The translations under genes were made by a program, and so were the position numbers. This document shows positions 20,314 to 31,082 of a stretch of DNA of 64,000 nucleotides, piece by piece. The DNA is from Rana temporaria. Lineage: Eukaryota; Chordata; Amphibia; Anura; Ranidae. The notes below the pieces were generated by a model that worked only from the letters and a program-made list of their open reading frames with translations, was not told the origin of the DNA and did not search any database. The first letter of the stretch is position 1. Each line of letters opens with the position of its first letter. Location of the stretch: positions 143,803,251 to 143,867,250 of the forward strand of contig NC_053499.1 in the NCBI RefSeq assembly GCF_905171775.1. Reading direction: 5' to 3'.

Positions 20314-21918
20314 ATCGCTTGCTGACCAGCCGCCGTCATTATACCGCAGCAGGTTGGCTCGACCTGCGCAAACTGCTGTAGGTGTACGTTTGTCTTTGAA
20401 TAGGAGATAGCAGGTGCACATGCCCGCCTCGGGAGCGTGCCCGTGGATCCTGTGGACTCAATGGGGCAGATTCACGTACAGCCGCGTAAAATTGTGCGGG
20501 CGTAACGTATCTGATTTATGTTACGCCTCCGCAACTTACACGGGCAAGTGCTGTATTCTTAAAGCACTTGCTCCGTAAGTTGCGGCGGCGTAGCGTAAAT
20601 CGGCCGGCGTAAGCCCGCCTAATTCAAATTTGGATCAGGGGGGCGTGTTTTATGTAAAACAACTGTGACCCGACGTGATTGACGTTTTTGCGGAACGGCG
20701 CATGCACCGTCCGTGGAATTTCCCAGTGTGCATTGCTCCAAAGTACACCGCAAGGAGTTCATTGGTTTCGACGTGAACGTAAATGACGTCCAGCCCCATT
20801 CACGGACGGCTTACGCAAACGACGTACAAATTTCAAATTTCGTCGCGGGAACGACGGCCATACTTAACATTGGCTGCGCCTCATATAGCAGGGGCAACTT
20901 TACACCGGAAAAAGCCTAACGTAAACGTCGTATCTGTACTGCGTCGGCCGCGCGTACGTTCGGGAATTTGCGTATCTAGCTAATTTGCATACTCAACGCG
21001 GAATTCGACGGAGGCGCCACCTAGCGGTAAAAAAAAAAATGCAGTTTAGATCCGACGGCTTAAGAGACTTACGCCTGTCGGATCTAATGGATATCTATGC
21101 GTAACTGATTCTAAGAATCAGGCGCATAGATACGATGGCTCAGATTAAGACTTACGACGGCGTAAATGGCGCTGCGCCGTCGTAAGTCCTTTCTGAATCT
21201 GGGCCAATGTCTGCCGGCAACCCACCATCGCTGTGTACAGAGGCAGAACTGGGAACTGCCTATGTAAACAAGGCGATTCCCCGTTCTGCCAGATGACATG
21301 TCAGAGATCTTCTGTTCCCAGTGATCGGGAACAGTGATCTCTGTCATGTCCCTGGATGCTCATCCCCCCTACAGTTAGAAAACACCCAGGGAACACACTT
21401 AACCCCTTGATCGCCCCCTAGTGTTAACCTAGTCCCAGTGTCATTTTTACATTGATCAGTGCATTTTTATAGCACTGATCAATGTAATAATGTCACTGGT
21501 CCCGAAAAAGTGTCATTTGGGGGTCAGATTTGTCCACTGCAATATCGCTGTCCCGCTAAAAATCACAGATTTCTGCCATTACCAGTAAAGACAATAAAAA
21601 AATAAAATAAAAGTCCCTAAATCTATCCAATAGTTTGTAGATGTGATAACTTTTGCGCAAACCAATCAATATATGCCTATTGAGATTTTTTCAGAAAGTA
21701 AAAATTCTAAATTGTTGGTCTTTTTTTGTTTATAGCACAAAAAATAAAAACTGCAGAGGTGATCAAAAGAAAGCTCTATTTGTGGGGGGAAAAATGACGT
21801 CAATTTTGTTTGGGTACAACATCGCATGAACGCGCAATTGTTAGTTAAAGCGACGCAGTGCCGTATTGCAAAAAATGGCCTGGTCATAAAGGGGGAAAAT
21901 CTTCCGAGCTGTAAGTGG
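20314..21918 (+). mobile_element. B-family element, copy 2, containing A copy 3
   Basis: TTAA lies at 20310-20313 and 21919-21922. The left end TCGCTTGCTGACCAGCCGCCGTC and right half (TAACTTTTGCGCAAACCAATC, GCAGAGGTGATCAAAAGAAAGCTC, CGCGCAATTGTTAGTTAAAGCG) match the family. Removal of A (20463-21205) joins the two parts. No coding frame. Confidence 0.82.
20463..21205. mobile_element. A-family element, copy 3, AAT target duplication
   Basis: The ends are GGGGCAGATTCACGTAC and CTGAATCTGGGCC, flanked by AAT at 20460-20462 and 21206-21208. It carries the usual A interior (GCACCGTCCGTGG, CGCCACCTAGCGG, GGCGTAAATGGCG). It is inserted in B copy 2. Confidence 0.85.
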
Positions 21919-21947
21919 TTAAAGCTGAACTCCAGGATAAGAAAATT

Positions 21948-22542
21948 GGGCCAGATCCACGTAGCGGATCGTATATTTCTTTTGGCGTAGCGTATCCTAG
22001 TAACGCTACGCCGCCGCAACTTTGAGAGGCAAATGCTGTATTCACAAAGCATTTGCCTCTAAAGTTACGGCGGCGTAGCGTAATTCTCCCGGCGTAAGGG
22101 CGCGCAATTTAAATCTATGTGATGTGGGCGTGTTTTATGTAAATACGTCGTGACCCAACGTAAATGACGTTTTTTTTTTAACGGCGCATGCGCTGTCCGT
22201 GGGGGTATCCCAGTGCGCATGCTCGAAAATTAACGGAACAAGCCAATGTTTACGACGATGACGTCATTCTACGCAAATCCCTATTCGCGAACGACTTACG
22301 CAAACGACGTAACATTTGTAAAATTTGACGCGGGAACGACGGTCATACTTAACATTGAGTACGCCTCATATAGCAGGGGTAACTATACGTCGAAAAAAAC
22401 TAAGACGTACGCCAGTCGGATCGAGCCCGCATTCCGTCGTATCTTGTTTTGTGGATACAAAACAGAGATACGACGCGGGAACTTTAAAATGACGCGGCGT
22501 AGCGATAGATACGCCAACGTAATTCGTTTGTGGATCTGGCCC
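21948..22542. mobile_element. A-family element, copy 4
   Basis: The ends are GGGCCAGATCCACGTAG and GTTTGTGGATCTGGCCC. Flanking triplets are ATT and ATA, one mismatch from a 3-bp duplication. It is shorter than other copies and contains TATCTTGTTTTGTGGATACAAAACAGAGATA, a hairpin also seen in copy 1 near 4650. Confidence 0.8.
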
Positions 22543-22868
22543 ATATTGTCTAAATACATTTATCATGTGCATTCTTCCTTGAATCTTCCAGATCTGTGCG
22601 GTAATCCAGTGTGAGACTTCCTGTAATAAAGACCGCTCACTGCTGCTCTTTTTCCTTGTACAGAGTGACTGGTCTTGTCACTGCCCCTGAAGTGGGTGGA
22701 GTCACCTGCTGGGCCCCTCCCACAGCTCTGCTCTCTGCACAGGCTCTGTACAGTCCAGTGATGATGTCATTGCTACCTTTACAAGTCAATATCTGCATTT
22801 GGTGCACACAAAGTGGATTTGAATTATTTGTGGCTATTGAGGAATATATTTATATGAAAGTTTTTGTG
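22543..22868. other. Unclassified, possibly repeat
   Basis: TTAAAGCTGAACTCCAGG just right of B copy 2 (21919) and this stretch are probably one older repeat split by A copy 4. No termini or coding signal. Confidence 0.3.
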
Positions 22869-22876
22869 CCTAGGGT

Positions 22877-23387
22877 CAGAGGCGGCTCTAGGCTTTGTGA
22901 GGCCTTAGGCAAAACTTGTCATGGGGCCCCACTCCCACCCATGATGGGAAAAATAATTCAAAGGACAAGAGCCTCTTCCCCACAACCCTGGCTGGTGGAT
23001 GTGGGGGTCTGCGGGCAGGGGGCTTATCGGAATCTAAAAGCCCCCTTTAACAAGGTGGCCTCCTGATCCTGCTCTTTTATAACTAAGGGGCGGGGGGCAC
23101 CCTGTGATGTCACCTGGTGAACCCGCCCCCTTGTGACATCATTGACTGAGGGCATGCTGGATCATTGACATCACAAGGGGTGGGGTCACTGATATTCACT
23201 GGTTGTTAGGGATGCTGGCGGCTCCGCTCCCGAGTCAGGGCTCTTAACACTGCCTGAGCACAGCGTTAAGATCCCCTGTCCCTTAAAACTGGGGTAATGC
23301 ATTGGGCAAGTTAGGCGGCCGCAAGGCCCCTGTGAGTGCGAGGCCTTAGGCGACCGCCTAATTTGCCTAATTAAAGAGCCGCCTCTG
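22877..23387. mobile_element. F-family hAT-like element, 8-bp target duplication
   Basis: TIRs CAGAGGCGGCTCTAGGC and TAAAGAGCCGCCTCTG are flanked by identical CCTAGGGT at 22869-22876 and 23388-23395. The interior repeats GAGGCCTTAGGC near both ends and has no transposase. TIRs starting CAG plus 8-bp TSDs are the hAT signature. Confidence 0.9.
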
Positions 23388-23395
23388 CCTAGGGT

Positions 23396-24128
23396 TCAGC
23401 TTTAAATCAACATTCACAATGTGGGCACACTGGGGTCAGGGACTTGGCATGGGACCGATCGTTACTGAGAGTTACTGGTCATATCACGGGAACAAGACCG
23501 GGCACAGAAGGAACGCAGCATTCATGTATGGAATGTGCGCCAATATGGAGAAAACTGTATTCAGGGTCGGGGCCAGACTGGGGCCCCAGGGATGGAGGTT
23601 TTGTCTCTCTCTACATCTGGGGGCCTCCAGAGAGGAGAAGATAAAGAGGGCGAGGAGGAGGGGGAGGGGGAGATGGAGGTGAAGATTAATGCCGAATTCC
23701 TGACATTCCAGCCGGAGGAATCTTCTCCCTCTCTGCTGCTTCCAGGGACAATGGCTGAGGCTGCATCTCCCACATCTCCATGTAATGATCCAACCCCGGA
23801 AATAATCATCCCTGGAAAAGTCTGGCTGATCCATAAAATCCCATTGACGGCGGGTTCATCATCTTTTACAGTCTATTAAAGCAGAACTCCAGCCAAAACA
23901 ACGCGATAAAAATAAATAGCCCCTTCAGGAATAAAGTAAAAAAAAAAGCAGCTTTGGCTGCCTAATTGACTTTCAATATAGATCTCTCAGATGCAGTACT
24001 TATTTTCCACCACAAGATGCCCTCAGTCTGACGGCCAGCATCATCCCTCCCACTTCCTCTGAGCTCAGGTCACCCTGGACCCGCTCCCTAGCTTGTGACT
24101 GAACAGGAAGGAGAAGAAGTAGCACAGT
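23396..24128. other. Unclassified, partly repeat-like
   Basis: 23396-23870 has a purine-rich tract (AGAGGAGAAGATAAAGAGGG) and overlapping open frames on both strands up to 116 codons, without domains. TTAAAGCAGAACTCCAGCC at 23877 is a dispersed repeat start also seen near 2922. Confidence 0.3.
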
Positions 24129-24321
24129 GGGGTAGATTCAGGTAGGGGCGCGCACTGCTACGGCGACGCAGCGTACCGTTTTTACGCTACGCCTCCGTAA
24201 ATGACTTGAGCAACGCTTCATTCACGAAGCATTTGCTCCGTAATTTGCGGCGGCGTTTCGTAAAAGGGGCCGGCGTAAGCGCGTAATTTAAATGATCCCG
24301 TAGGGGGCGTGGATCATTTAA

Positions 24322-24490
24322 ATTAGGCGCGTTGAATGAATGAATGAATGAAAACGTATATAGCGCGGCACATGCGAACTTAATCGCCTCTGGGCGCTTG
24401 TTGTTCCTGTCTCCTTTGGTATCAAAAGAGATGCGTTTTGATCTTTCTCCTGAATGCTAAGTGGTTCTCCTCCAACCGAATGCTGGTTGG
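24322..24490 (-). mobile_element. Non-LTR retrotransposon tail with (GAAT)n end
   Basis: TTGAATGAATGAATGAATGA followed by AACGTATATAGCGCGGCACAT looks like the 3' end of an inverted LINE or SINE, since short ATTC-type tails are usual. It is absent from other A copies at this point, so it is an insertion. Class uncertain. Confidence 0.5.
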
Positions 24491-24509
24491 TTCCCGCGCC
24501 AAACGTACT

Positions 24510-25200
24510 GCGCATGCTCCGTCGGGAAGATTTCCCGACGTGCATTGCGGTAAATGACGTCGCAAGGACGTCATTTGCTTCGACGTGAACGTAAATGACG
24601 TCCAGCGCCACTCACGATCCACTTACGCAAACGACGTAAATTTCGAAAATCGCGACGCGGGAACGACGTCTATACTTACCATTGGCTGCGCCTCCTAATA
24701 GCGGGAGCAGCCTTACGACGAACGCAAACAACGTAAAACACGACCGCCGGGCGCGCGTACGTTTGTGAATCGGCGTGAGTATGCAATTTGCATACTCTAC
24801 GCTGACAACTACGGAAACGCCACCTAGCGGCCAGCGTCAGAATGCAGCCTGCGCATGCTCCGTCGGGAAAATTTCCCGACGTGCATTGCGGTAAATGACG
24901 TCGCAAGGACGTCATTTGCTTCGACGTGAACATAAATGGTGTCCAGCGACATTCACGATCCACTTAGGCAAACGTCGTAAATTTCGAAAATCGCGACGCG
25001 GGAACGACGTCTATACTTACCATTGGCTGCGCGTCGTAATAGCGGGAGCAGCCTTCCGACGAAAGCGACGAACGCAAACAACGTAAAACACGACCGCCGG
25101 GCGCGCGTACGTTTGCGAATCGGCGTGAGTATGCAATTTGCATACTCTACGCTGACAACTACGGGAACGCCACCTAGCGGCCAGCGTCAGAATGCAGCCT
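24510..25200. repeat. Tandem duplication of 341 bp inside A copy 5
   Basis: GCGCATGCTCCGTCGGGAA begins at 24510 and again at 24851, and both copies continue through GCCAGCGTCAGAATGCAGCCT. They differ by a handful of bases, so the duplication is much younger than the element. Confidence 0.9.
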
Positions 25201-25305
25201 AAGATACGACGGCGTAAGAGCCTTATGCCAGTGGTATCTTAGACTACAGTCGGCGCTACTTAGCCTCTGGCTCTAATCATGTGCTTCTAAGAATTAAAAA
25301 TAAAC

Positions 25306-25430
25306 CATTCAAATCCATGCGTCCGGCGCCCTGCATGTAGATTAGGGGCCGGACGCATGGACTAGGGGGGCGGCGCCCCTATGCCCTGCATGAGCGGCCG
25401 CCACTAGTCAGTAAGGCAGAGAGTGGTGCC
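25306..25430. mobile_element. E-related fragment
   Basis: GTCCGGCGCCCTGCATGTAGATTAGGGGCCGGACGCATGGAC and the terminal GAGCGGCCGCCACTAG resemble the E-type sequence at 8700-8775. A palindrome GCGTCCGGC...GCCGGACGC is visible. Confidence 0.45.
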
Positions 25431-25489
25431 AGTAGTCTATTTTTATTGTTTTATTGTTTTTACAATTTTATTATTTTAATTCTTTTTTT

Positions 25490-25695
25490 ACAATAAGTTT
25501 TTTTTACAATTTTTTAGGAGCCCCATTGGGGGTCTTTGGTGAAATATGTCACTTTTGACACAGAGTAAGGGACTAAGGACATAGATTCTCCAGTCTCTTT
25601 CTTTGCAGCCAAGCAGCAGGGGAAATATGTGCAGGACAGGTTGATTAGGGTGTGCCCAGGCACACCTGGCACACCTGGCACACCCTGTATGCATT
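25490..25695 (-). mobile_element. D-family fragment
   Basis: Reverse-complemented, it gives GGTGTGCCTGGGCACACCC, then CCCCTGCTGCTTGGCTGC and CCAAAGACCCCCAATGGGGCTCC, matching the left half of D copy 2 (42220-42380). The right part is replaced by T-rich sequence. Confidence 0.7.
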
Positions 25696-25929
25696 CCAGC
25701 ACTTCCTGGCAGGGTGTGTGACAGCTGTGCTGTACAGGCTGATCTGCGGGTACCAGCCAACCGATGAACACCAGCACCCGCTGATTGGCGAGGAGGAAGA
25801 CTGGACAAAGCTCTGTCAGCCAATGTAATCAATACAGAGCTCAGTGGGGATGTCAGTTTTTGTTTCCCTGCAACTCAGGGTATAAAAACCGGCACTTCCC
25901 TTAGTAAAAGCATCTCACAGGACACAAAA

Positions 25930-26945
25930 ACACTGGCTAGGCACACATTTAACCCTTAGATATTGAATCCATTCCCAGCCAGTGTCATTAGTACAGTGAC
26001 AGTGCATATTTTTAGCACTGATCGCTGTATTAGTGTCACTGGTTCCCATAAAGTTTATAAAGTGTCAGTTAGTGTCTGATTGTCTGCCATACTATCGCTG
26101 TCCCACTATAAGTCGCTGATTGCCACCATTACTAGTATTAAAAAAAATAATAATAATAAAAGATCCAGTATATATTCAATAGTTTGTAGACGCTATGGCC
26201 CAGATTCACGTACCTGGGCGCATCTTTGTGCGGGTGTAGCGTATCCTATTTACGCTACGCCGCCGCAACTTAGACAGGCAAGTGCAGTATTCACAAAGCA
26301 CTTGCTCTGTAAGTTGCGGCGGCGTAGCGTAAATGTGCCGGCGTTAGCCCGCGTAATTCAAAGTAGGCTGGTAGGGGGCGTGTTGTATGGAAATGAATCG
26401 TGACGCGTAAATGACGCGCCTAACGAACGGCGCATGCGTGCGCATGCTCAGTATCACGTCAAATTTTCTCCCTAAATTACGCCGGCTCAATGCTTAGTCG
26501 ACGTGAATGTAACCTACGCCCATCCCCATTCACGTACGACTTACGCAAACGACGTAAAATATGACGCTGTTCCCACGTTTCCGACGTCCATACCTTAACA
26601 TGACTTACCCCTGCTTTATGAGGGGTAAGGTTACGCCGGTCGTACGCCTTACGTAAACAGCGTATTTTAAGTACGTTCGTGAATCGGCGTATCTAGCTCA
26701 TTTGCATATTCAACGCGGAACTATACGGAAGCGCCCCTAGCGGCCAGCGTAAATATGCACCCCAAGATACGACGGCGTAGGAGACTTACGCCGCTCGTAT
26801 CTTGGCAACAGTGAGGCGTATCTGATTCTATGAATCAGTCGCAAAGATACGACGGCGCACATTCGGACTTACGACGACGTACGTGGAGATACGCGTAAGT
26901 CCTTTGTGAATCTGGGCCACTATAACTTTTAATTCTTTTAAATCC
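25930..26945 (+). mobile_element. B-family fragment split by A copy 6
   Basis: GGCACACATTTAACCC, AGTGTCACTGGTTCCC, TGCCATACTATCGCTGTCCC and TAGTTTGTAGACGCTAT (to 26196), then ACTATAACTTTT after A, are the B-family left-central sequence. 25700-25930 may also belong but diverges. Confidence 0.7.
26197..26918. mobile_element. A-family element, copy 6, inserted in B
   Basis: The ends are GGCCCAGATTCACGTACC and TTTGTGAATCTGGGCC. Other B copies read GGCGCTATAACTTTTGCGC uninterrupted (9710, 32285). Here GACGCTAT precedes and (AC)TATAACTTTT follows, so TAT was duplicated and two bases were added at the right edge. Confidence 0.85.
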
Positions 26946-27447
26946 ACCAGGAGGGACCCTTTAAGGTTAGGATCTGCTTGATTCCGCCTTCCCTTCTTTC
27001 TGTACTTAGAGGAAACATTGACATGACATAAAACTAAAAAAAAGATTTACTTCTCTAGCAGGAAGGAGTTCATGGAATCTGATAAAAAATGTTGGTTGCT
27101 ATGCTCTGCCTTGTGGTGTCTGCGGTGTGTGCTGTGCTGCACGAGGTGACTTGGAGCGCCCCCTGGTGGTGATAATAATGTCTGAGCTTCCTATTCAGAT
27201 ATCAGGGAGGACATGGAGAATGGGGAGAGACTGCAATGTCTATAATTTACCTGGAGGGGTTTGTTTTACCTTAACAGAACAGAACTGGAGGTACACTTTA
27301 AATATGTCATTATCAGTGTGACGGATCTCGCATACCCCACTGTCACTATCAGTATTCACAAATATGGAGAACAGATACATCCCACCAAAATACACTGTCA
27401 CAGTATCCCCAATCCTATGTCCAAGAAATAAAAGACCCAATACATAG
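26946..27447. other. Apparently single-copy stretch
   Basis: No repeat termini. A minus-strand frame (27461-27240) reads GDTVTVYFGGMYLFSIF and DSDSGVCEIRHTDND. This faintly recalls an immunoglobulin-fold exon remnant, but it lacks the conserved cysteine and tryptophan pattern and may be chance. Confidence 0.25.
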
Positions 27448-27612
27448 TATCCTTTTCTCATAGAAGATTTGTTACATTGTATTATTTTCTCATAGAGACC
27501 TTGTTATATTGTATTCTTTTCTCGGAGAGGACTCATTACATTGTATAATTTTCTTATAGAAGACTTTACATTGTATTCTTTTCTCATAGAGGACTCATTA
27601 TATTGTATTTTT
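27448..27612. repeat. Short minisatellite, about 30-35 bp, five copies
   Basis: TTTTCTCATAGAGGACTCATTACATTGTATT and variants recur five times with small length differences. Confidence 0.85.
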
Positions 27613-27652
27613 TTTTCTCACGGCACTAGTAAGGTTGAGAACCACTGCTCTT
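27613..27652 (-). mobile_element. hAT-type terminus, solitary
   Basis: AAGGTTGAGAACCACTGC, read on the minus strand GCAGTGGTTCTCAACCTT, is a typical hAT (Charlie/SPIN-like) end. No partner end is seen. Confidence 0.55.
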
Positions 27653-27687
27653 GATCAATTGTGGGTATAGGATTGTTTATACAGTAT

Positions 27688-28429
27688 GGGCTAGATTCAG
27701 AAACAACTTACGACGGCGTATCTCCAGATACGGCGTCGTAAGTCTGAGTCTGAGGCGTCGTATCTTGGCGCCTGATTCAAAGAATCAGATACGCCTCACG
27801 GTTGCCAAGATACGAGCGGCGTAAGTCTCCTACGCCGTCGTATCTTGGGGTGCATATTTACGCTGGCCGCTAGGTGGCGCTTCCGTCGATTTCAGCGTAG
27901 AATATGCAAATGAGCTGGATACGCCGATTCAGAAACGTACGTGCACACGGCGGATTTTTTTACGTCGTTTACGTAAGGCTTTTTACGGCGTAAAGTTACC
28001 CCTGCTATATGAGGCATAGCCAATGTTAAGTATGGACGTCGGGACAGCGTCAAATTTTCCGTTGTTTTCGTCGTTTGCGTAAGTCGTACGTGAATAGGGC
28101 TTTGCGTAAATTACGTTCACGTCGAAAGCACTGACTATTTGCGATGTGATTAGGAGCATGCGCACTGGTATACATTCACGGACGGCGCATGCGCCGTTTG
28201 TGAGAAACGTCAATTACGTGGGGTCATGTTTTATTTGCATAAAACACACCCACCTCTTGACAATTTGAATTCAGCGCGCTTACGCCGGCAGATTTACGCT
28301 ACGCCGCCGCAACTTATGGAGCAAGTGCTTTGTGAATACTGCACTTGCCTCTCTAAATTGCGGCAGCGTAGCGTAAATAACATATGCTACGCCCGCAGAA
28401 ACTTACGTCCCCCTACCTGAATCTAGCCC
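27688..28429. mobile_element. A-family element, copy 7, TAT target duplication
   Basis: The ends are GGGCTAGATTCAG and CTGAATCTAGCCC, with TAT at 27685-27687 and 28430-28432. It is a full-length 742-bp copy with TACGCTGGCCGCTAGGTGGCGC and GCATGCGCACTGG. The matching TIR substitutions (AGATTCAG/CTGAATCT) suggest a subfamily. Confidence 0.9.
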
Positions 28430-28433
28430 TATG

Positions 28434-28479
28434 TGCGTGTAAAGGCGGGTGTCCCAATACTTTTGACAATATAGTGTAT
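28434..28479 (-). mobile_element. Tc1-like terminal fragment
   Basis: The minus strand gives CATACACTATATTGTCAAAAG, then TATTGGGACACCCGCC, the same terminus as at 8254. Confidence 0.8.
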
Positions 28480-29034
28480 GACTTGAGGGCACAGGGGCCC
28501 ATCTGCATTGGCTGTTCTGTAAAGCCCCATCAATGATAGGGAAATATTCCAATATTCTGGTGAAATCCACATTCACTTCTTTATATACCCCTTTTCTTAC
28601 ATTCAGTACAACAAGCTTGTGACAAATTCGTGTTTCATAAAATCCACCAGGTGGCATCAGCGCACTACACCACAGTCTCTGCACCATGCCAGGCACTGCT
28701 CAGCAGGCTTTTTCCTAGAGAGGACCCATTTTATAAGACTCCAGTGCCAGTCCATACATCTCTAGGTAATAAAAAAGAAATAACAAAGTTATAATAAATT
28801 ATACAGAGAGAGAGACTAAAAAAACTGGATCCAGGATTTACTTACTGGTAAATTCTCAGCTCTCATGATATAATATTCCATTATAAGGAAGTATTGTGGG
28901 ACCCCCTAATAATCAGGTGACAATAGAGCAGATCAGTTCTTCCCTCCTTCTGCAGCGAACATTCTCCGTCGAATATGGCCCAATACGGAGCAAACTCAAG
29001 CCACATAAGGCACACTGCACTGGTAAGGTGGGAC
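28480..29034. other. No feature recognised
   Basis: Mixed sequence with a minus-strand open frame (28696-28403) lacking domain features. 28760-28870 is AT-rich. Confidence 0.3.
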
Positions 29035-29204
29035 ACAGAGAGCAGGGCTGTCTTAATGCATGGGCAACCCTGCCCAGGGGCCCCCGAAGCATTGGGGGGC
29101 CCATGATAATCTTGCATTACATCATACTTGCCAACTGTCCCGGATTTACTGGGGTAGTCATGCTTTTTACTAAGTGGTCCCAGAATGGCAGTCTCCAGGG
29201 CAGC

Positions 29205-29520
29205 CCCCCCGTACTGTGCCTTTCTGCCTGCCCCCTGTACGGTGCCCTTTTGACCCCTCCTCCCCCGTACTGTGCCTTTCTGCCTGCCCCCCTGTACGGT
29301 GCCCTCCTGACCCCCCCCCCGTACTGTGCCTTTCTGCCTGCCCCCCTGTACGGTGCCCTCCTGACCCCCCCCCGTACTGTGCCTTTCTGCCTGCCCCCTG
29401 TACGGTGCCCTCCTGATGCCCCCCCCCCCCGTACTGTGCCTTTCTGCCTGCCCCCTGTACGGTACCCTCCTGACCCCCCACCCCCGTACTGTGCCTTTCT
29501 GCCTGCCCCCCTGTACTGTG
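29205..29520. repeat. GC-rich minisatellite, 53-59 bp unit, six copies
   Basis: GTACTGTGCCTTTCTGCCTG recurs at 29211, 29267, 29321, 29374 and so on, joined by CCCCTGTACGGTGCCCTCCTGA and C-runs of variable length that explain the period variation. Frames open on both strands are by-products. Confidence 0.93.
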
Positions 29521-29920
29521 CCATTTGTGTTGATTAGTCTTTGTTTGTTTTTTACATGTTTTCTTATTGTTAAAAATGAGAATTGAAAGTACTAATAAAT
29601 ATATGTTTAACCACTTCCCACCCAGCCTATAGCAGAAGCCTATAGCAGAATGATGCCCGGGAATTGGCGATCGGTGGTGTGGTGTGTCAGTTTGACACAC
29701 CGCATCTCCAATCTAGGTAAAGAGACTCTGATGGAGGTATGCCCATTAGGGATGGCACTCTGTGCCCATCAGTGATGCCCGCTACCTAACAATACCATCT
29801 ATCAGTGCCGCCTATACGTGCCCTCCAGTACCACCTATCAGTGCCACCTATGAGTGCTCATCAGTGCCACCTATCAGTGCCGCCTATACGTGCCCTCCAG
29901 TGCAACCTATCAGTGCCACC

Positions 29921-30171
29921 CAGTGGCGGTTTGTCCATAAGGGCGTATGGGCGCCGCCCCCTCTCTCCAGCCACCCCCTCTATGACCAATGGATAGATTC
30001 ATGCATGCATTTGATGGGCACACTGGCGGCATTTGATGGCACAGTGGAAGCGTTTGATGGGCACAATGGCTGTGTTTGATGGCACAGTGAGGCTGCAATT
30101 GATGTTTGTTTTTCAGAATTTTTCAGTTTGTTTGCGCCCCCCCAAAAAAATTTGAGCACCAGCCACCACTG
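29921..30171. mobile_element. E-family hAT-like element, 251 bp, 8-bp target duplication
   Basis: The ends are CAGTGGCGGTTTGTCC and GAGCACCAGCCACCACTG, with GTGCCACC at 29913-29920 and 30172-30179. The interior has a mini-array of GATGGCACAGTGG-type units (about five), then CCCCCCCAAAAAAATTTGAGC. Confidence 0.9.
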
Positions 30172-30264
30172 GTGCCACCTATCAGTCCCACCTATGAGTG
30201 CCCATCTGTGCCGCCTATCAGTGCCGCCTATACGTGTCCTCCAGTGCAACCTATCAGTGCCACC

Positions 30265-30515
30265 CAGTGGCGGTTTGTCCATAAGGGCGTATGGGCGCCG
30301 CCCCCTCTCTCCAGCCACCCCCTCTATGACCAATGGATAGATTCATGCATGCATTTGATGGGCACACTGGCGGCATTTGATGGCACAGTGGAAGCGTTTG
30401 ATGGGCACAATGGCTGTGTTTGATGGCACAGTGAGGCTGCAATTGATGTTTGTTTTTCAGAACTTTTCAGTTTGTTTGCGCCCCCCCAAAAAAGTTTGAG
30501 CACCAGCCGCCACTG
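30265..30515. mobile_element. E-family element, second copy within a 344-bp duplication
   Basis: It is nearly identical to 29921-30171, including the same GTGCCACC flanks (30257-30264 and 30516-30523). Since flanks and element repeat together at 344-bp spacing, this is a tandem duplication of the whole segment rather than a second insertion. Confidence 0.9.
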
Positions 30516-31082
30516 GTGCCACCTATCAGTCCCACCTATGAGTGCCCATCTGTGCCGCCTATGAGTGCCCATCAGTGCCACCTATCAGTGCCCATCAGTG
30601 CTGCCTATCACTGCTGCATATAAGTGGCAGCTCATCAGTGCCCACCAGTGAAGGAGAAAAATTACTTATTTTCAAAGTTTTGTAACAGAAACAAAGAAAA
30701 ACGTTTTTTTTGGTTTTTTTTAAGCTTTTCATTCTTTTTTTATTTGTAGTGCAAAAAATAAAAACCCCAGAGGTGACCAAATACCACCAAAAGAAAGCTC
30801 TATTTGTGAGAAAAAAAATGATAAAAATTGTGTTTGGGTACAGCGTCGCACGACCGCGCAATTGTCATTTATAATGTGAGAGCGCTGAAAGCTGAAAATT
30901 GGTCTGGGCGGGAAGGTGTATAAGCGCCCGGTATTGAAGTGGTTAAATCGATCAATTATTTACACTTTAATTCCTGAGCATGGATGCGTAAATTAGGGCT
31001 GGCTGGTTGGGGCCCCAGTGTATTACTCTGCCCAGGGGCCCATGATGCTATTAAGACGCCCCAGACAGAGACCCCTGTTCTG

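Larger units (their letters stand above)
24129..25260. mobile_element. A-family element, copy 5, with insertion and internal duplication
   Basis: The left end GGGGTAGATTCAGG is degenerate. The interior carries GGCGGCGTTTCGTAAAAGGGGC, CGACGTGAACGTAAATGACG and CGCCACCTAGCGGCCAGCG. It is interrupted by a LINE/SINE tail and then carries a 341-bp tandem duplication. No matching right terminus is found before 25300. Confidence 0.7.
29611..30942 (+). mobile_element. B-family element, copy 3, TTAA target duplication
   Basis: TTAA lies at 29607-29610 and 30943-30946. The left end is CCACTTCCCACCCAGCC and the right part has CAGAGGTGACCAAATACCACC, GCGTCGCACGACCGCGCAATTGTC and ATTGAAGTGG. The middle holds a CAGTGCCACCTATCAGTGCC-type internal tandem region in which E copies are embedded. 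Confidence 0.85.
29043..31074 (+). mobile_element. N-family hAT-like element containing B3 and a GC minisatellite
   Basis: The left end CAGGGCTGTCTTAATGCATG and right end GCTATTAAGACGCCCCAG form a TIR. Near-identical 8-bp flanks ACAGAGAG (29035-29042) and ACAGAGAC (31075-31082) look like a TSD. GCCCAGGGGCCC occurs near both ends. The element carries the CCCCGTACTGTGCC array and B copy 3. Confidence 0.7.

Noticed and set aside
27240..27461. Possible immunoglobulin-like exon on the minus strand
   Set aside because: The DSGV.EI resemblance is short. The paired cysteines and tryptophan of an Ig fold are absent.
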